DNA from: Pseudomonas nunensis
GTDB taxonomy: Bacteria > Pseudomonadota > Gammaproteobacteria > Pseudomonadales > Pseudomonadaceae
Direction: 5' to 3'
DNA: 64,000 bases
Assembly (NCBI RefSeq): GCF_024296925.1
Contig: NZ_CP101125.1
Coordinates: 7,059,001-7,123,000 of the forward strand
Shown here: positions 8,569-17,606 of the stretch, piece after piece
How positions within the stretch are numbered: the first letter of the stretch is position 1
How the letters are laid out: every line of letters begins with the position of its first letter
The notes under the pieces: generated by a model
What the model was told of the DNA's origin: nothing
Databases searched by the model: none
Seen by the model: only the letters and a program-made list of their open reading frames with translations
Translations under genes and position numbers: made by a program

Positions 8569-10194
8569 CTAGATGCGAAATCTGTCGATAAGTCCGCGCA
8601 GACCTGCGGCCAGCTGTGACAACTCTTCGCTAGTCGAGTGTATCTGTACTGCGCTGGCCGAGGTGTGTACGGACAGATTCTGGATGTTGACCAGGCTGCG
8701 GTCGATTTCCCGAGAGGCAAGAGCCTGTTGTTCTGAAGCGCTGGCGATGACCACGTTCATCTGGCTAATCGTCTCCACAGCCACGGTCACTTCTTGCAAG
8801 GCCGACTCTGCTTCCTGGGCAATGCCTAGGGTCGAATGGACACGATCGGTGCTCAGTTGCATGGACGATAGCGCGTGTGTCGCCACGTTATGCACTGAGC
8901 TGACCATCTGCTCGATTTCCCCGGTTGATTGCTGCGTCCTGAACGCCAACGCTCTAACTTCCTCGGCGACGACGGCGAATCCGCGACCCGCTTCGCCAGC
9001 CCGGGCGGCTTCAATGGCCGCATTGAGTGCCAACAGGTTGGTCTGCTCGGCAATCGACCGTATCACCTCAAGCACCCGGTTGATCCCGGACACACTGCCT
9101 GCAAGCTCCTGGACTCGAGCCGCTGTAATCGAGATGCCCTGAGTCAATGCCGAGAGCGACTCGAGGGTCTGCATGACCCGGGCCTTTGCGGTTTGCGCCG
9201 CTGCATCCGTGGTTCCTGAGGCAAGCGCCGTTGCCGATGCGTGCCTCGCCACTTCATCAACGGCTGCGGTCATTTCGTTGACTGCCGCGGCGGCCTGTTC
9301 TATTTCCTTGTTCTGCTCCTGAAGTCCGCTGGTCGTTGTCGCGATCACGCCATGAAACTGCTGCGAAGACAGCGCCAGTTGGGTGGACGAACCGGTTATG
9401 CGCAAAACAGTGTCGTGAAGATGAAGCTGCATGGTCTTCAACGCTTGAAGCAATAAGGCCGGTTCGTCGTTCCCCGTATCGTTGATAGCGGATGTCAGGT
9501 CACCGCGCGCGATATTCTGCGCGACCTTGAGAGCCTCGAGCAGTGGCTGGTTGATACTTCGGGTGTAGAGCGTCGCCAATATGACCGTCAACAGCGCAGC
9601 GAGGGCAATAGCCGCGATGACGCCCGTCACCACGCGCTGGCGGGTTTGTTGTTCGAGCTCGGCCACCTGTTGGTATTGCTGCAGGTAAAAATCCAGCAAT
9701 TGACCGGAGCGTGCGCCCAGTTCAATGGCAAATTTGTCGATAGGGCCATTGAGAATATCAGTGGCTGCCTGACGCTGACCTTCGCCTGCCAGCCGGATGA
9801 CCTCGAGCTGTTCATGACGGAACGCCGTCGAAGCGTCCAAATAGCGTTGAAAAATCTCCCGCTCCGACGATTGGCGAAGATGCGCGGTAAACGCATCTTG
9901 CTGCTGGCGAACATTTTCGAGTACTTGCATCAGCGAATTCTGGTTGGCTGTCAGGGCCGCTGGGTCCCGCAGGGCGACCATTCGGAAGGTCATGATTCCG
10001 GCTCGATCTTCCGCATTGTTCAGCGCCGCCAACCGGATGATTCCAGGAACCCAGACCTCTCTAATCGCGTCGGACTCCACACTCATTTGCTTGACCATGC
10101 TCAACGAGAACAATCCGAGCAGCAAAACGACCAGGCCACACAGGCCAAAGCCAAAAATCGAGCGCGGTGCCAACTTCATTTTTCTGAAAAACAA
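8569..10194 (-). CDS. Methyl-accepting chemotaxis protein
   Basis: A 541-residue inner-membrane chemoreceptor. It has an N-terminal membrane helix (about residues 12-32), a periplasmic helical domain of about 155 residues of the four-helix-bundle type, a second membrane helix (about 190-210), a HAMP linker and a long cytoplasmic coiled coil with the kinase-binding hairpin tip RSIAEQTNLLALNAAIEAAR. The start is taken as TTG at 10194, because GAGGA lies about 7 bases upstream and the resulting MFFRKMKLAPRS is a typical receptor opening; an ATG at 10179 has no good ribosome site. It lies between the two catabolic blocks, so a role in sensing the catabolised compound is attractive but unproven. 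Confidence 0.92.
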   Translation of the reverse strand: MFFRKMKLAPRSIFGFGLCGLVVLLLGLFSLSMVKQMSVESDAIREVWVPGIIRLAALNNAEDRAGIMTFRMVALRDPAALTANQNSLMQVLENVRQQQDAFTAHLRQSSEREIFQRYLDASTAFRHEQLEVIRLAGEGQRQAATDILNGPIDKFAIELGARSGQLLDFYLQQYQQVAELEQQTRQRVVTGVIAAIALAALLTVILATLYTRSINQPLLEALKVAQNIARGDLTSAINDTGNDEPALLLQALKTMQLHLHDTVLRITGSSTQLALSSQQFHGVIATTTSGLQEQNKEIEQAAAAVNEMTAAVDEVARHASATALASGTTDAAAQTAKARVMQTLESLSALTQGISITAARVQELAGSVSGINRVLEVIRSIAEQTNLLALNAAIEAARAGEAGRGFAVVAEEVRALAFRTQQSTGEIEQMVSSVHNVATHALSSMQLSTDRVHSTLGIAQEAESALQEVTVAVETISQMNVVIASASEQQALASREIDRSLVNIQNLSVHTSASAVQIHSTSEELSQLAAGLRGLIDRFRI

Positions 10195-10278
10195 CGGATT
10201 TTCCTCAAAGAAGGAATGATTCGGCGCCAGCTTGTGGCCAGCGCCGTTATTTCAATGAAGCTCTATCGGGATAAATCA

Positions 10279-10305
10279 GTGCCGAGTGATCGTGGCACTC
10301 GGCAC
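10279..10305 (-). terminator. Terminator-like hairpin after second MFS gene
   Basis: Perfect 10-base stem (GTGCCGAGTG / CACTCGGCAC) with a 7-base loop, about 90 bases beyond the stop of the minus-strand transporter gene at 10397 and before the chemoreceptor gene. Only a weak TGATTTAT follows on the minus strand, so termination is likely but not strong. Confidence 0.5.
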
Positions 10306-10396
10306 CGGCATGCACACCTTGTGCATGACGGGACGTGTCGCTTTATGCAGACACGCCATTCCGACATCCTGTCGCTCCCCGGGAGGAGTGAATGTA

Positions 10397-11653
10397 TTAA
10401 ACGCTGTCGATGCCCTCGGCGGCAGTTGCAGAAACTTTGGTCGGGGCGGTTTCGCGCAAACAGGTCGCGACGAGCAGCCCGACCAGCACAGCGCCGAGTG
10501 CCAGATACATAGTGTTTTCGATGCCGTGATGCTGGGCGATATACCCCGCGATAGCCGGCGCTACGCCGCCACCAAAAATCTCACCGATGCCTACCACCAG
10601 ACCGGTGGCGGTGGAGGTCAGTGCTGCTGGAACGGACTCGCTGGTGAGCGGCCCTACGGTCATGCAGATCATGCTGAAGTTGAAAAAGATCGTCAGGAAC
10701 AGCAACGCGAACAATTTCACCGGCTCAGCGCCCGTGCCCATCAGCAACCATAGAAAAACCCCGGTAGCTACGAACGAGATGAGCACCACCGGTTTGCGGC
10801 CGATACGGTCCGATACCGCCGGCATGATCAACTGTCCGAGAAAACCACCGAGGCCGATGGCCGACATCACAAACCCCATCTGCTGCACTTGCAGGTGCAA
10901 ATAGTCCATCAGATAGTTGGGCATCATCACGCTGATGACGAACAGACAGGTAAGCATGCAAAACATGCCGACGATGTTCAGCCATACATTGCGAAAGCGC
11001 AGGGCATCCAGCCAGCCCGAGTGATCGGCGCCTGTGCGTCTTTCGACTTTTGGCGGCGGCACGGCGCGGGTTTCCCGCAAGTGTCGATACATCGCCAGGG
11101 CCAACAGGAAGCCCGGCAACGACACAATCACAAAGACCCAGCGCCAGGACGGCACCACCTGCAGTAGCTGGGTGGCCAGAATTGGCGCGAGGCCCAGACC
11201 CAGGATCGGGAAAAACGCCTGCTGGATGCCGATGTTCATGCCGCGCCGGGCAGGGTGCGATGACTCTGCCGTGGCCGCCAGTGCCGTCGGCGTGAAGGCG
11301 CCTTCGGAGATGCCCATGATTGCGCGAATAAGCATCAGCCCGCCGATACCGGTTGCCAGGCCGGAAAGCCCTGCGAGTAACGAGAACACCAGAACGGCCG
11401 GGATCAGGACTTTGCGCCGGCCGATTCGATCGGACAGCCGTCCCATGAAAATCGAAGAAATGCCCCAGGCCAGCCCCAGGACCGCAGTCACATTGCCGAG
11501 GTCCTGATAGTCCAGGCCGAGGTCTTTCATCATCACCGGGAACAGCGGCAGGATGATGAACCGATCCAGGCCCACCAGGCCGAAACCCAGTGCCAGCAGG
11601 GCCACCGCTTTGAACTCGTAGCGAACATCCCACGCATGCTTATTGTTGTTCAT
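10397..11653 (-). CDS. MFS transporter (second catabolic block)
   Basis: A 418-residue, 12-helix major facilitator. The motif-A loop reads MGRLSDRIGRRKVL between helices 2 and 3, with a partial repeat (AVSDRIGRKPVVL) in the second half. The start at ATG 11653 (MNNNKHAWD) gives a short polar N-terminus before the first helix; an upstream in-frame GTG at 11689 has no ribosome site. It differs from the AAHS transporter at 4722-6056 and resembles the sugar/organic-acid branch of the family. It is the last gene of the minus-strand block FAH hydrolase, extradiol dioxygenase, monooxygenase, porin, transporter, and so presumably imports the same substrate or a relative. The substrate is not deducible. 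Confidence 0.82.
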   Translation of the reverse strand: MNNNKHAWDVRYEFKAVALLALGFGLVGLDRFIILPLFPVMMKDLGLDYQDLGNVTAVLGLAWGISSIFMGRLSDRIGRRKVLIPAVLVFSLLAGLSGLATGIGGLMLIRAIMGISEGAFTPTALAATAESSHPARRGMNIGIQQAFFPILGLGLAPILATQLLQVVPSWRWVFVIVSLPGFLLALAMYRHLRETRAVPPPKVERRTGADHSGWLDALRFRNVWLNIVGMFCMLTCLFVISVMMPNYLMDYLHLQVQQMGFVMSAIGLGGFLGQLIMPAVSDRIGRKPVVLISFVATGVFLWLLMGTGAEPVKLFALLFLTIFFNFSMICMTVGPLTSESVPAALTSTATGLVVGIGEIFGGGVAPAIAGYIAQHHGIENTMYLALGAVLVGLLVATCLRETAPTKVSATAAEGIDSV

Positions 11654-11713
11654 GGTTGTTACTCGGATGGAGTTAATGGAGGCAGCCACATCAGCAACCC
11701 GGCTGCCAGAGCC

Positions 11714-13083
11714 TTAGAAATAAACCAGCGCTTCGACCAGTCCGGTCAGTTGCGTGCGGTCACGCCCAGCGCCGAACGGGTGGTCGTCGGCATTGCCATC
11801 GAACACGTCGTAACGCACTTCGGGACGCAGCGAGATGTACTTGTTCAGGTCATAACGCAGGCCGGCGGTGACAGCGTTGAAATTGCCGCGCGCTGTGGAG
11901 GCGGGCAGCAGGACGAAGCCGTCAGGGTCGGCAAAATGCTCGGCGCGTACCGAATACGAAAGGTCCGGTCGTTGCTGGTAAGTGAGCACGGCGTTGGCAC
12001 CCCACCAATGCGCCCCATCAAAACCGGGACCGTTGATGATGTCGACTGTGGTGGCTTTGCCGTCGCCGTCCTGATGGCCATAGACCACTTCGGCGCCCAT
12101 CGACCAGTTCGAGTCGAAGCGGTGCCAGCCGTTAAGCGAGTGCTGCTGTTTGAATTGACCGTCTGCCGAGACTAGGCGTGACGTCGGCGCCTGCACATCG
12201 CTGAAACTGTCGTTCTGTTCATTGCCGAGAATGAATTCATAGTCGATCCAGGTCTGCATGTCGGCGGTGCGCCAACGCACGGCCCCCATCAGCGACTTGC
12301 TGTCGTTGTTGTCGCGCAGGTTGTTCCAGCCCTGCACCACCCCCAGTTCTACACCGAGAATTCCTGATTCGCCGTTGTACAGGCGAGTGCCAGCTGGACA
12401 CCGCCGACCGTACCGGGCTCGCTGACGAAGGCGTAGGTCTTGCTGGCGAACGGGTTGCGCGCGGCACGGATGTTCGGCGGGATTTCATAGCCGAGAGCCG
12501 GGCCGAAAACACCGGCCATGGCAGTGATGCCGGGACCGTAAGGTAAGTAAGCCGTCGCGGCGATGTTGGGAATGGCGAGGAATTTCTGCTTGTCTCGCTG
12601 AGCTTTCGCCGGGTCATCATCGCCCGGTGAGTTGACGTCCCAATGCATGTCCCAGCCTTGGGTGCGGGCGAATTGCGCGTTACGGCCGTAGTTCATTTCG
12701 AAGGTGAAACCGAAGGACGCTTCGGTCGGCGCCGGGCCGGGCAGTGGAGTGATGCGCGGAATCATATCGCCCTTGAGCGCCTTGTCGACAAACAGGTGCA
12801 GGCCGCCCCATTCCAGGCCTTCATCGGCGAAGCCCACCAGCGGCAAATTGCTCAAGCCATCCTGACGCTCGTCATGGGTCGAGCGGTTGTTGCGTGAATA
12901 ACCGACGTCAAACAAACCGGAGACGGTGATTCCGTAGTCCTTTTCCAGCGTGTCACCGAACAGGCTGCGAAACAGCGTACCTTCACCCGTCTCAGCGGGC
13001 GAAGCGGGTTCAGCGGCGTGGGTATTAAGCGTCGCGAAGGCGGCTAGAACCGCACCAAGCGTTTTTACCTTGATGTTGTGCAT
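11714..13083 (-). pseudogene. Second BBP2-type porin, frameshifted
   Basis: A paralogue of the porin at 3303-4664, broken by one missing base. The first part (13083 to about 12390) has a signal peptide (MHNIKVKTLGAVLAAFATLN), the conserved centre GPALGYEIPPNIRAARNPFAS and ends abnormally in LACTTANQEFSV. Switching frame at about 12389-12391 restores RLYNGESGILGVELGVVQ, which aligns with RLVNNSSMLLGAELGVIQ of the intact paralogue, and the rest runs to LVEALVYF at 11714. Comparison suggests loss of one G from a GGG triplet (CTG-GGC read as CTG-GC). Both halves look otherwise well conserved, so the lesion is recent or a sequence error. The start ATG 13083 is preferred to an upstream ATG/GTG reading since it gives a clean signal peptide. 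Confidence 0.8.
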
Positions 13084-13155
13084 TGTCTGTCTCTTGTTTT
13101 TGTTGTCAGAACTTGAAAAAGGGGGGGCGTCCCTGCCCATTAGAAAAAGCAGAAA

Positions 13156-14775
13156 TCAGGCGTTACAAGTCCTGGCGCCATTAGCAACGGGCTGTTGACC
13201 TGCATTCTGTTGCAATTGCTGACGTAACGAATTGAGCAGTTTCGGCAGTGCCGAGAGCTCACCCACACCGCCGTAGCAGTAGTAGTCAGGGCGCACGATG
13301 ACTGCTTTGAGTCCAGCTTCAGCCATGAACTGCAAATATTTACCGGAGACGTCGCGGTAGATCCCTTTGGCGCTATCCGCTTGCGGCGCAAGTCGCACAA
13401 CTTGCAGGCCGTAGTCGCGAATAAACGCCTGCTGCTGCGCGTCGAGCACCGCCAACGGGTCTTCTTCACCGCGCACCAACAGGTGGAAACCGCGCTGAAT
13501 CACTTCGTCGTAGCGATTCACCTGTCCATCGATTTCAATCGATCCGTGTACCCCAAGGATGCCGCGCAATTGGCTTTCCTCCTGCAACAGGCCGTCGGTC
13601 AAACCCGGGAATGGTGGCAACGGCGCCACATTGCCGCTCAAGTACGCGGCGTCACGCTCGGCAGCCTCTACCGGGTCCGAGACGCACACCACTTTGCCCA
13701 TTGCCATGGACGCTTCGATCACCGCACGAATCTGCGGTTTGCGTTCCAGCGTGTAGCTGTCCAGCAAACTATTGTCTGCCAGCCCACGCAATAGCAGGTC
13801 TAGGCGCCAAGACAGGTTCCACGCATCGCGGATCCCCGAACACATGCCTTGGCCCATGAACGGCGGCATCACGTGGGCCGCATCGCCAGCCAACATCACC
13901 CGGCCGCTGTGCCAGTTGTCGGCAATGCGCGAGCGGAATTGATAGACCGCGTGGCGCACCAGATCGGCGGTGTCCGGCGTGACCCAGCGCGATAGCAGCG
14001 ACCAGACCTTGTCAGTGTCTTGCAGGTCCTCGATGGTTTCGTGGGGCAGGCGCATGAATTCCCAGCGGCGATAACCTGGGCCGCCGGGAACCATGGTGGT
14101 CGGACGCTCTGGGTTGCACCATTGGCCGATGTCCGGCACATCCAGTTCTACGCCCGGTTTCGGTTGCAGGTCGACCACCAGCCAATCTTCCTGGAAGCCC
14201 AGATCCTGCCATTCAATACCCAAGGACTGGCGCACGAAGCTGTTGGCACCGTCGGCACCAATCACATAACGCGCACGAACGCTTTGCTGCTCTTCGCCCA
14301 AGGAAAACTTGCCGTCTTCGCGAATCACCCGGTTGAGCACCATGTCGCAGCCATTGGCATCTTGCTTGAGCGCGGTAGCTTCCCAGCCCTGATGAACCTG
14401 CACGCTATTGATGCTTTTGGCTTTACGATCCAGCGCCGCCTCTAGCGACGGCTGATTGAACAGGTAGCCGAAGGGGCCGTCGCTGATCGATTCGGCCGAC
14501 CAGTCGATCTCCACCAGCACTTTCCAGTCGGCGTTGAACCATTGATAACGCGCTGAGGGTTGGGAGATTTTTGCCAGCTCTTCACCCAGCCCCATTGACA
14601 GGAATATCCGCCGAATTTCATGGTCGTAAAAAACCGCGCGAGGCAATGGATAAAGCGCTGGCCAGCGTTCGAATACGGCGACCGAATAACCCATTTGCCC
14701 CAAGAGAATGGCGATTGTCTGGCCGACTGGGCCGTAACCAGCGATGGCGACATCGACTGTGGTGTGCTTATTCAT
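13156..14775 (-). CDS. MhpA-like FAD-dependent aromatic monooxygenase
   Basis: A 539-residue class A flavoprotein hydroxylase of the 3-(3-hydroxyphenyl)propionate hydroxylase type, expected to add a hydroxyl next to an existing phenolic one using NAD(P)H and O2. Seen are the FAD dinucleotide motif GYGPVGQTIA near the N-terminus, the DG motif in VIGADGANSFVR, and the second FAD motif GRVMLAGDAAHVMPPFMGQG. A thioredoxin-like C-terminal domain follows. ATG 14775 is chosen because CGAGG lies 7 bases upstream; the frame is open for 13 more codons. It sits between the extradiol dioxygenase and the porin, so its product is probably the catecholic substrate of that dioxygenase. The exact ring compound is unknown. 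Confidence 0.85.
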   Translation of the reverse strand: MNKHTTVDVAIAGYGPVGQTIAILLGQMGYSVAVFERWPALYPLPRAVFYDHEIRRIFLSMGLGEELAKISQPSARYQWFNADWKVLVEIDWSAESISDGPFGYLFNQPSLEAALDRKAKSINSVQVHQGWEATALKQDANGCDMVLNRVIREDGKFSLGEEQQSVRARYVIGADGANSFVRQSLGIEWQDLGFQEDWLVVDLQPKPGVELDVPDIGQWCNPERPTTMVPGGPGYRRWEFMRLPHETIEDLQDTDKVWSLLSRWVTPDTADLVRHAVYQFRSRIADNWHSGRVMLAGDAAHVMPPFMGQGMCSGIRDAWNLSWRLDLLLRGLADNSLLDSYTLERKPQIRAVIEASMAMGKVVCVSDPVEAAERDAAYLSGNVAPLPPFPGLTDGLLQEESQLRGILGVHGSIEIDGQVNRYDEVIQRGFHLLVRGEEDPLAVLDAQQQAFIRDYGLQVVRLAPQADSAKGIYRDVSGKYLQFMAEAGLKAVIVRPDYYCYGGVGELSALPKLLNSLRQQLQQNAGQQPVANGARTCNA

Positions 14776-14889
14776 GACTGTGCCTCGTTTACTTCGCAGT
14801 GTATGTCCAGGCATGGCACGGCCGTCGCGCGATCGGGAAGACTCGCGCCATGCAGGAATATCAGGTCAATGGCTGTGCGACAGGGAGAC

Positions 14890-15810
14890 TCAGGCGGGGG
14901 CCGGGGTGTCCGCTTCAGTGTTAAAAATGAAGTTGTCCGGGACGGACGGGCCCCAGAGGTACAGGGAGTTTTCCGGCGGGTAATCGCCGGCGGGCCATTG
15001 ACTGCCTTCGCCGATGTAATCCATGTCTGCCGAGTATTCGCAGAACGAGCCCCACGGATCCTGTACATAGTGGAAGTAGTTCGAGCCCAGGCAATGGCGC
15101 CCGGTCCCCCAGCCTTTGCTGTGGCCAGCAGCGGCCATTTGAGCGGCGCCAGTGCCGACTTCATCGATGCTGTCGACTTCCCACGCCGCATGGTGCCAGC
15201 CTTTAGCGCTGCTTTTGGCGAACGCCACAAGGTGATGATCGCAGCCGTGCGGGGCGTGACTGAAGGCGATGATGTCCAGCGACTTGTCCGAAAGTTTCAG
15301 GCCTAGCGCTTGCTCGTAAAAATGCAGAGCACCGAGCACATCTGGGGTGAACAACAGAACATGAGACAAGCGACGAGGGCGAACTTGCGGGAGCCCGTCC
15401 CGCGTCGTTGCGCCGCGATGGTCGGCAGGCGTGCTGGTGTTGCAATGAGCTGACTTCTGGTCGGGCATGGTTTTCTCACCGACCTTGACCTGCAACAAGT
15501 TGCCGTCCGGATCGCGGAACCAGATGCCGGCTTCTTGACGGTCTTCAAAGCGACCGCCGGCGAGCTCGATTTGCTGGCGCAGCGCGTCGAAGTCCTGTTC
15601 GTAGCAATTGAAACTCAGATACGCCAGTGACTTGGAGGCGGCAGGGAGGATTTTCGCCCATGCATGGCCGTCCGCTGCTCGCAGAAGGAGTTGCTGCGGT
15701 TGACGTTCAACTTGCAGACCAAAGCTTTCGAAGAATTGGCAGGCTTCGTCCAGCGAGGGAACGTTCAGCGCGTAATGATCAATCGAATGCACACCATGGG
15801 ACATGCTCAT
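14890..15810 (-). CDS. Extradiol ring-cleavage dioxygenase (VOC, two-domain)
   Basis: A 306-residue type I extradiol dioxygenase with two VOC modules, expected to open a catechol ring at the meta position using Fe(II) and O2. The iron ligands are visible in the C-terminal module: histidine in LSHVLLFTPD, histidine in WHHAAWEVD, and glutamate in GSFCEYSADMDY. The first module (HSIDHYALNVPSLDEACQFFESFG) is the usual structural half. The linker between modules is long and polar, containing ADHRGATTRDG. ATG 15810 is preferred because GGAGG lies 5 bases upstream; the ATG at 15822 overlaps that site. It is flanked by the monooxygenase and FAH-family genes on the same strand, making hydroxylation, cleavage and hydrolysis a consecutive pathway. 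Confidence 0.85.
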   Translation of the reverse strand: MSMSHGVHSIDHYALNVPSLDEACQFFESFGLQVERQPQQLLLRAADGHAWAKILPAASKSLAYLSFNCYEQDFDALRQQIELAGGRFEDRQEAGIWFRDPDGNLLQVKVGEKTMPDQKSAHCNTSTPADHRGATTRDGLPQVRPRRLSHVLLFTPDVLGALHFYEQALGLKLSDKSLDIIAFSHAPHGCDHHLVAFAKSSAKGWHHAAWEVDSIDEVGTGAAQMAAAGHSKGWGTGRHCLGSNYFHYVQDPWGSFCEYSADMDYIGEGSQWPAGDYPPENSLYLWGPSVPDNFIFNTEADTPAPA

Positions 15811-15891
15811 GATTGCCTCCATTGTTAATTATTGTAGTTATTGCACGCAGGGTGTGAGGACAGCCCTGCGCAGAGTTTGAAGCGTGCGGGG

Positions 15892-16725
15892 TCAGGCTTC
15901 GTCAACCACCGGGTTTACCAGTTTGCCGATGCCTTCAATGGACACCTCGACGATATCGCCAGCCTTTAAATACACTTTCGGATTCATCCCAAAACCAACA
16001 CCTGCCGGGGTGCCGCTGACAATCACGTCGCCAGCTTCCAGCGTTACCGCCTCAGAGAGTGTCGATATGATGGTGGCCACGTCAAACAGCATGTCGTCGG
16101 TGTTCGCAGATTGTACGACCTTGCCATTAACACGAGTTTCCAGCAGCAGACCTTTACCGCCGGCGGGCAATTCATCAGCGGTCACCAGTACCGGGCCAAA
16201 CGCGCCCGTGTCATCGAAGTTCTTGCCGACCGTCCACTGGGGCGAGATGAACTGGTAATCGCGCACCGAACCTTCGTTGAACAGCGCATAACCGGCGACG
16301 TGTTCAAGCGCATCTTCCTTGCGAATGTGGCGACCACCGCTCTTGAGCACTACGGCCATCTCACCTTCGTAGTCGAGGGTGTCGGAGATGCGTGGGCGAA
16401 TCAGCGGTTGATTATGCGCCGTCAGGCTGGAGTTCCAGCGCGGGAACAGGGTCGGATAGGTCGGTTGGGCGTAAGGCGATTCTTTGGTGTGGTCGGCGTA
16501 ATTTAGGCCGACGCAGACGATTTTTGTCGGGTGGGCCATCAATGGCAGATAAGCGTCTTCGGCAATCTCCATCAGGGCGCCGTTGGCTTGGGCGCCGTGA
16601 GTGGTCAGGTCGACACCACGGGCTAGCAGCGACTCAAGAGATTCGGCACCCAACACGCGTACACCTTCGGCAGTGACGACACCCAGGACTGGTTGGCCTT
16701 GATTGAGGAAGCGGACGTAGCGCAT
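15892..16725 (-). CDS. Fumarylacetoacetate hydrolase family protein
   Basis: A 277-residue FAH-superfamily enzyme. The core is clear: VCVGLNYADHTKES, then the metal-binding glutamates and aspartate in LDYEGEMAVVLK and the later FNEGSVRDYQ, and the C-terminal VSGTPAGVGFGMNPKVYLKAGD. Members hydrolyse carbon-carbon bonds of acyl-pyruvates or decarboxylate/hydrate ring-fission products. Here it is the first gene of the block and probably handles the meta-cleavage product of the neighbouring dioxygenase or a later acylpyruvate. No separate MhpC-type alpha/beta hydrolase, hydratase or aldolase is present in the window, so the lower pathway must be elsewhere. An AAGAGA lies upstream of ATG 16725. 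Confidence 0.85.
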   Translation of the reverse strand: MRYVRFLNQGQPVLGVVTAEGVRVLGAESLESLLARGVDLTTHGAQANGALMEIAEDAYLPLMAHPTKIVCVGLNYADHTKESPYAQPTYPTLFPRWNSSLTAHNQPLIRPRISDTLDYEGEMAVVLKSGGRHIRKEDALEHVAGYALFNEGSVRDYQFISPQWTVGKNFDDTGAFGPVLVTADELPAGGKGLLLETRVNGKVVQSANTDDMLFDVATIISTLSEAVTLEAGDVIVSGTPAGVGFGMNPKVYLKAGDIVEVSIEGIGKLVNPVVDEA

Positions 16726-16898
16726 GTCGGTATCTCTTGTAGGTATTTAGGGTTCGGTCGTGAACAGGCCGACCGTCTGGTCATAAAGCTAAAGCCAAAA
16801 AAATATACGGTCAATAGAAAAATATATATTTATGTGAATGTGAGAAATTTTAGAGTCTGTGTATGATTCTTTAGAACATAGCGACATAGGAGTCGACC
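16726..16898. promoter_or_regulatory. AT-rich divergent promoter region
   Basis: The 173 bases between the FAH-family gene (minus) and the GntR gene (plus) include a strongly AT-rich core (about 16795-16860, with AAAAATATATATTTATG). This is the only place from which the catabolic block and its regulator could both be started. I see no unambiguous -35/-10 pair or clean dyad that I would assign to the GntR protein. Confidence 0.35.
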
Positions 16899-17606
16899 GT
16901 GAATTCCCCCCTGATCAATTGGCAATCCGTTGAGACCACGGAAAAACGTACGATGGCCTCGCAACTCGAAGCACGGATTCGCCAGGACATCATCAATGGT
17001 CAACTGGCTCCGGGCATCCGTTTGCGGCTTAAGGAGCTGGCTGAGGCCTACGCTGTGGGCGTGATTCCTCTGCGCGAAGCGTTATCGCGTTTGGCTAGTA
17101 GTGGGTTCGTTTCGGCGGCGGATCAAAAGGGGTTCAGCGTCGGCCGAATTTCTGCTGCCGAAATCTCCGACATCACCGCCGTACGCTTGCATGTCGAAAG
17201 CAAGGCGTTAGCAGACTCTATTAATCATGGTGACGTTGAATGGGAAAGCAGGGTGATCGCTGCTCATCACAGGCTCGATCGTCTGTCTATCGTTGAAGGT
17301 CCGGAGCGTCTGCTCAAGCCTGAGTGGGAAAACGCTCACGAAAACTTTCATCAAGCACTGATCTCCAGCTGCAATTCTCCAACCTTGCTGCGCTTGTGTT
17401 CGTCACTGCGTGACCAGACGGCGCGTTATCGATTCTTGTCGATGCACTACGCCGAGAGCAGCCATCGCGATGTGCCCCATGAACACCGCCAACTGATGGA
17501 TGCCGCATTGGCCAAGGACATTGGCAAAGCGTGTGAGTTGCTCTCCCGACATTATCAAACCACCACTGATTCAGTGCTCAAGCATGCGCTTCTGAATGAG
17601 GTTTGA
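16899..17606 (+). CDS. GntR-family regulator (FCD/FadR type)
   Basis: A 235-residue regulator: winged helix-turn-helix at about residues 20-85 (LEARIRQDIINGQLAPGIRL, VIPLREALSRLASSGFV) and an all-helical FCD effector domain with the metal-binding residues expected of the family (aspartate in ISDITAVRLHVES, histidines in HENFHQAL, EHRQLMDAAL and LSRHYQTT). Start is GTG 16899 with AGGAG about 7 bases upstream. It is divergent from the FAH-dioxygenase-monooxygenase-porin-transporter block and is probably its repressor, relieved by a pathway acid. Its last 52 bases overlap the 3' end of the convergent TetR gene. Confidence 0.88.
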   Translation: MNSPLINWQSVETTEKRTMASQLEARIRQDIINGQLAPGIRLRLKELAEAYAVGVIPLREALSRLASSGFVSAADQKGFSVGRISAAEISDITAVRLHVESKALADSINHGDVEWESRVIAAHHRLDRLSIVEGPERLLKPEWENAHENFHQALISSCNSPTLLRLCSSLRDQTARYRFLSMHYAESSHRDVPHEHRQLMDAALAKDIGKACELLSRHYQTTTDSVLKHALLNEV

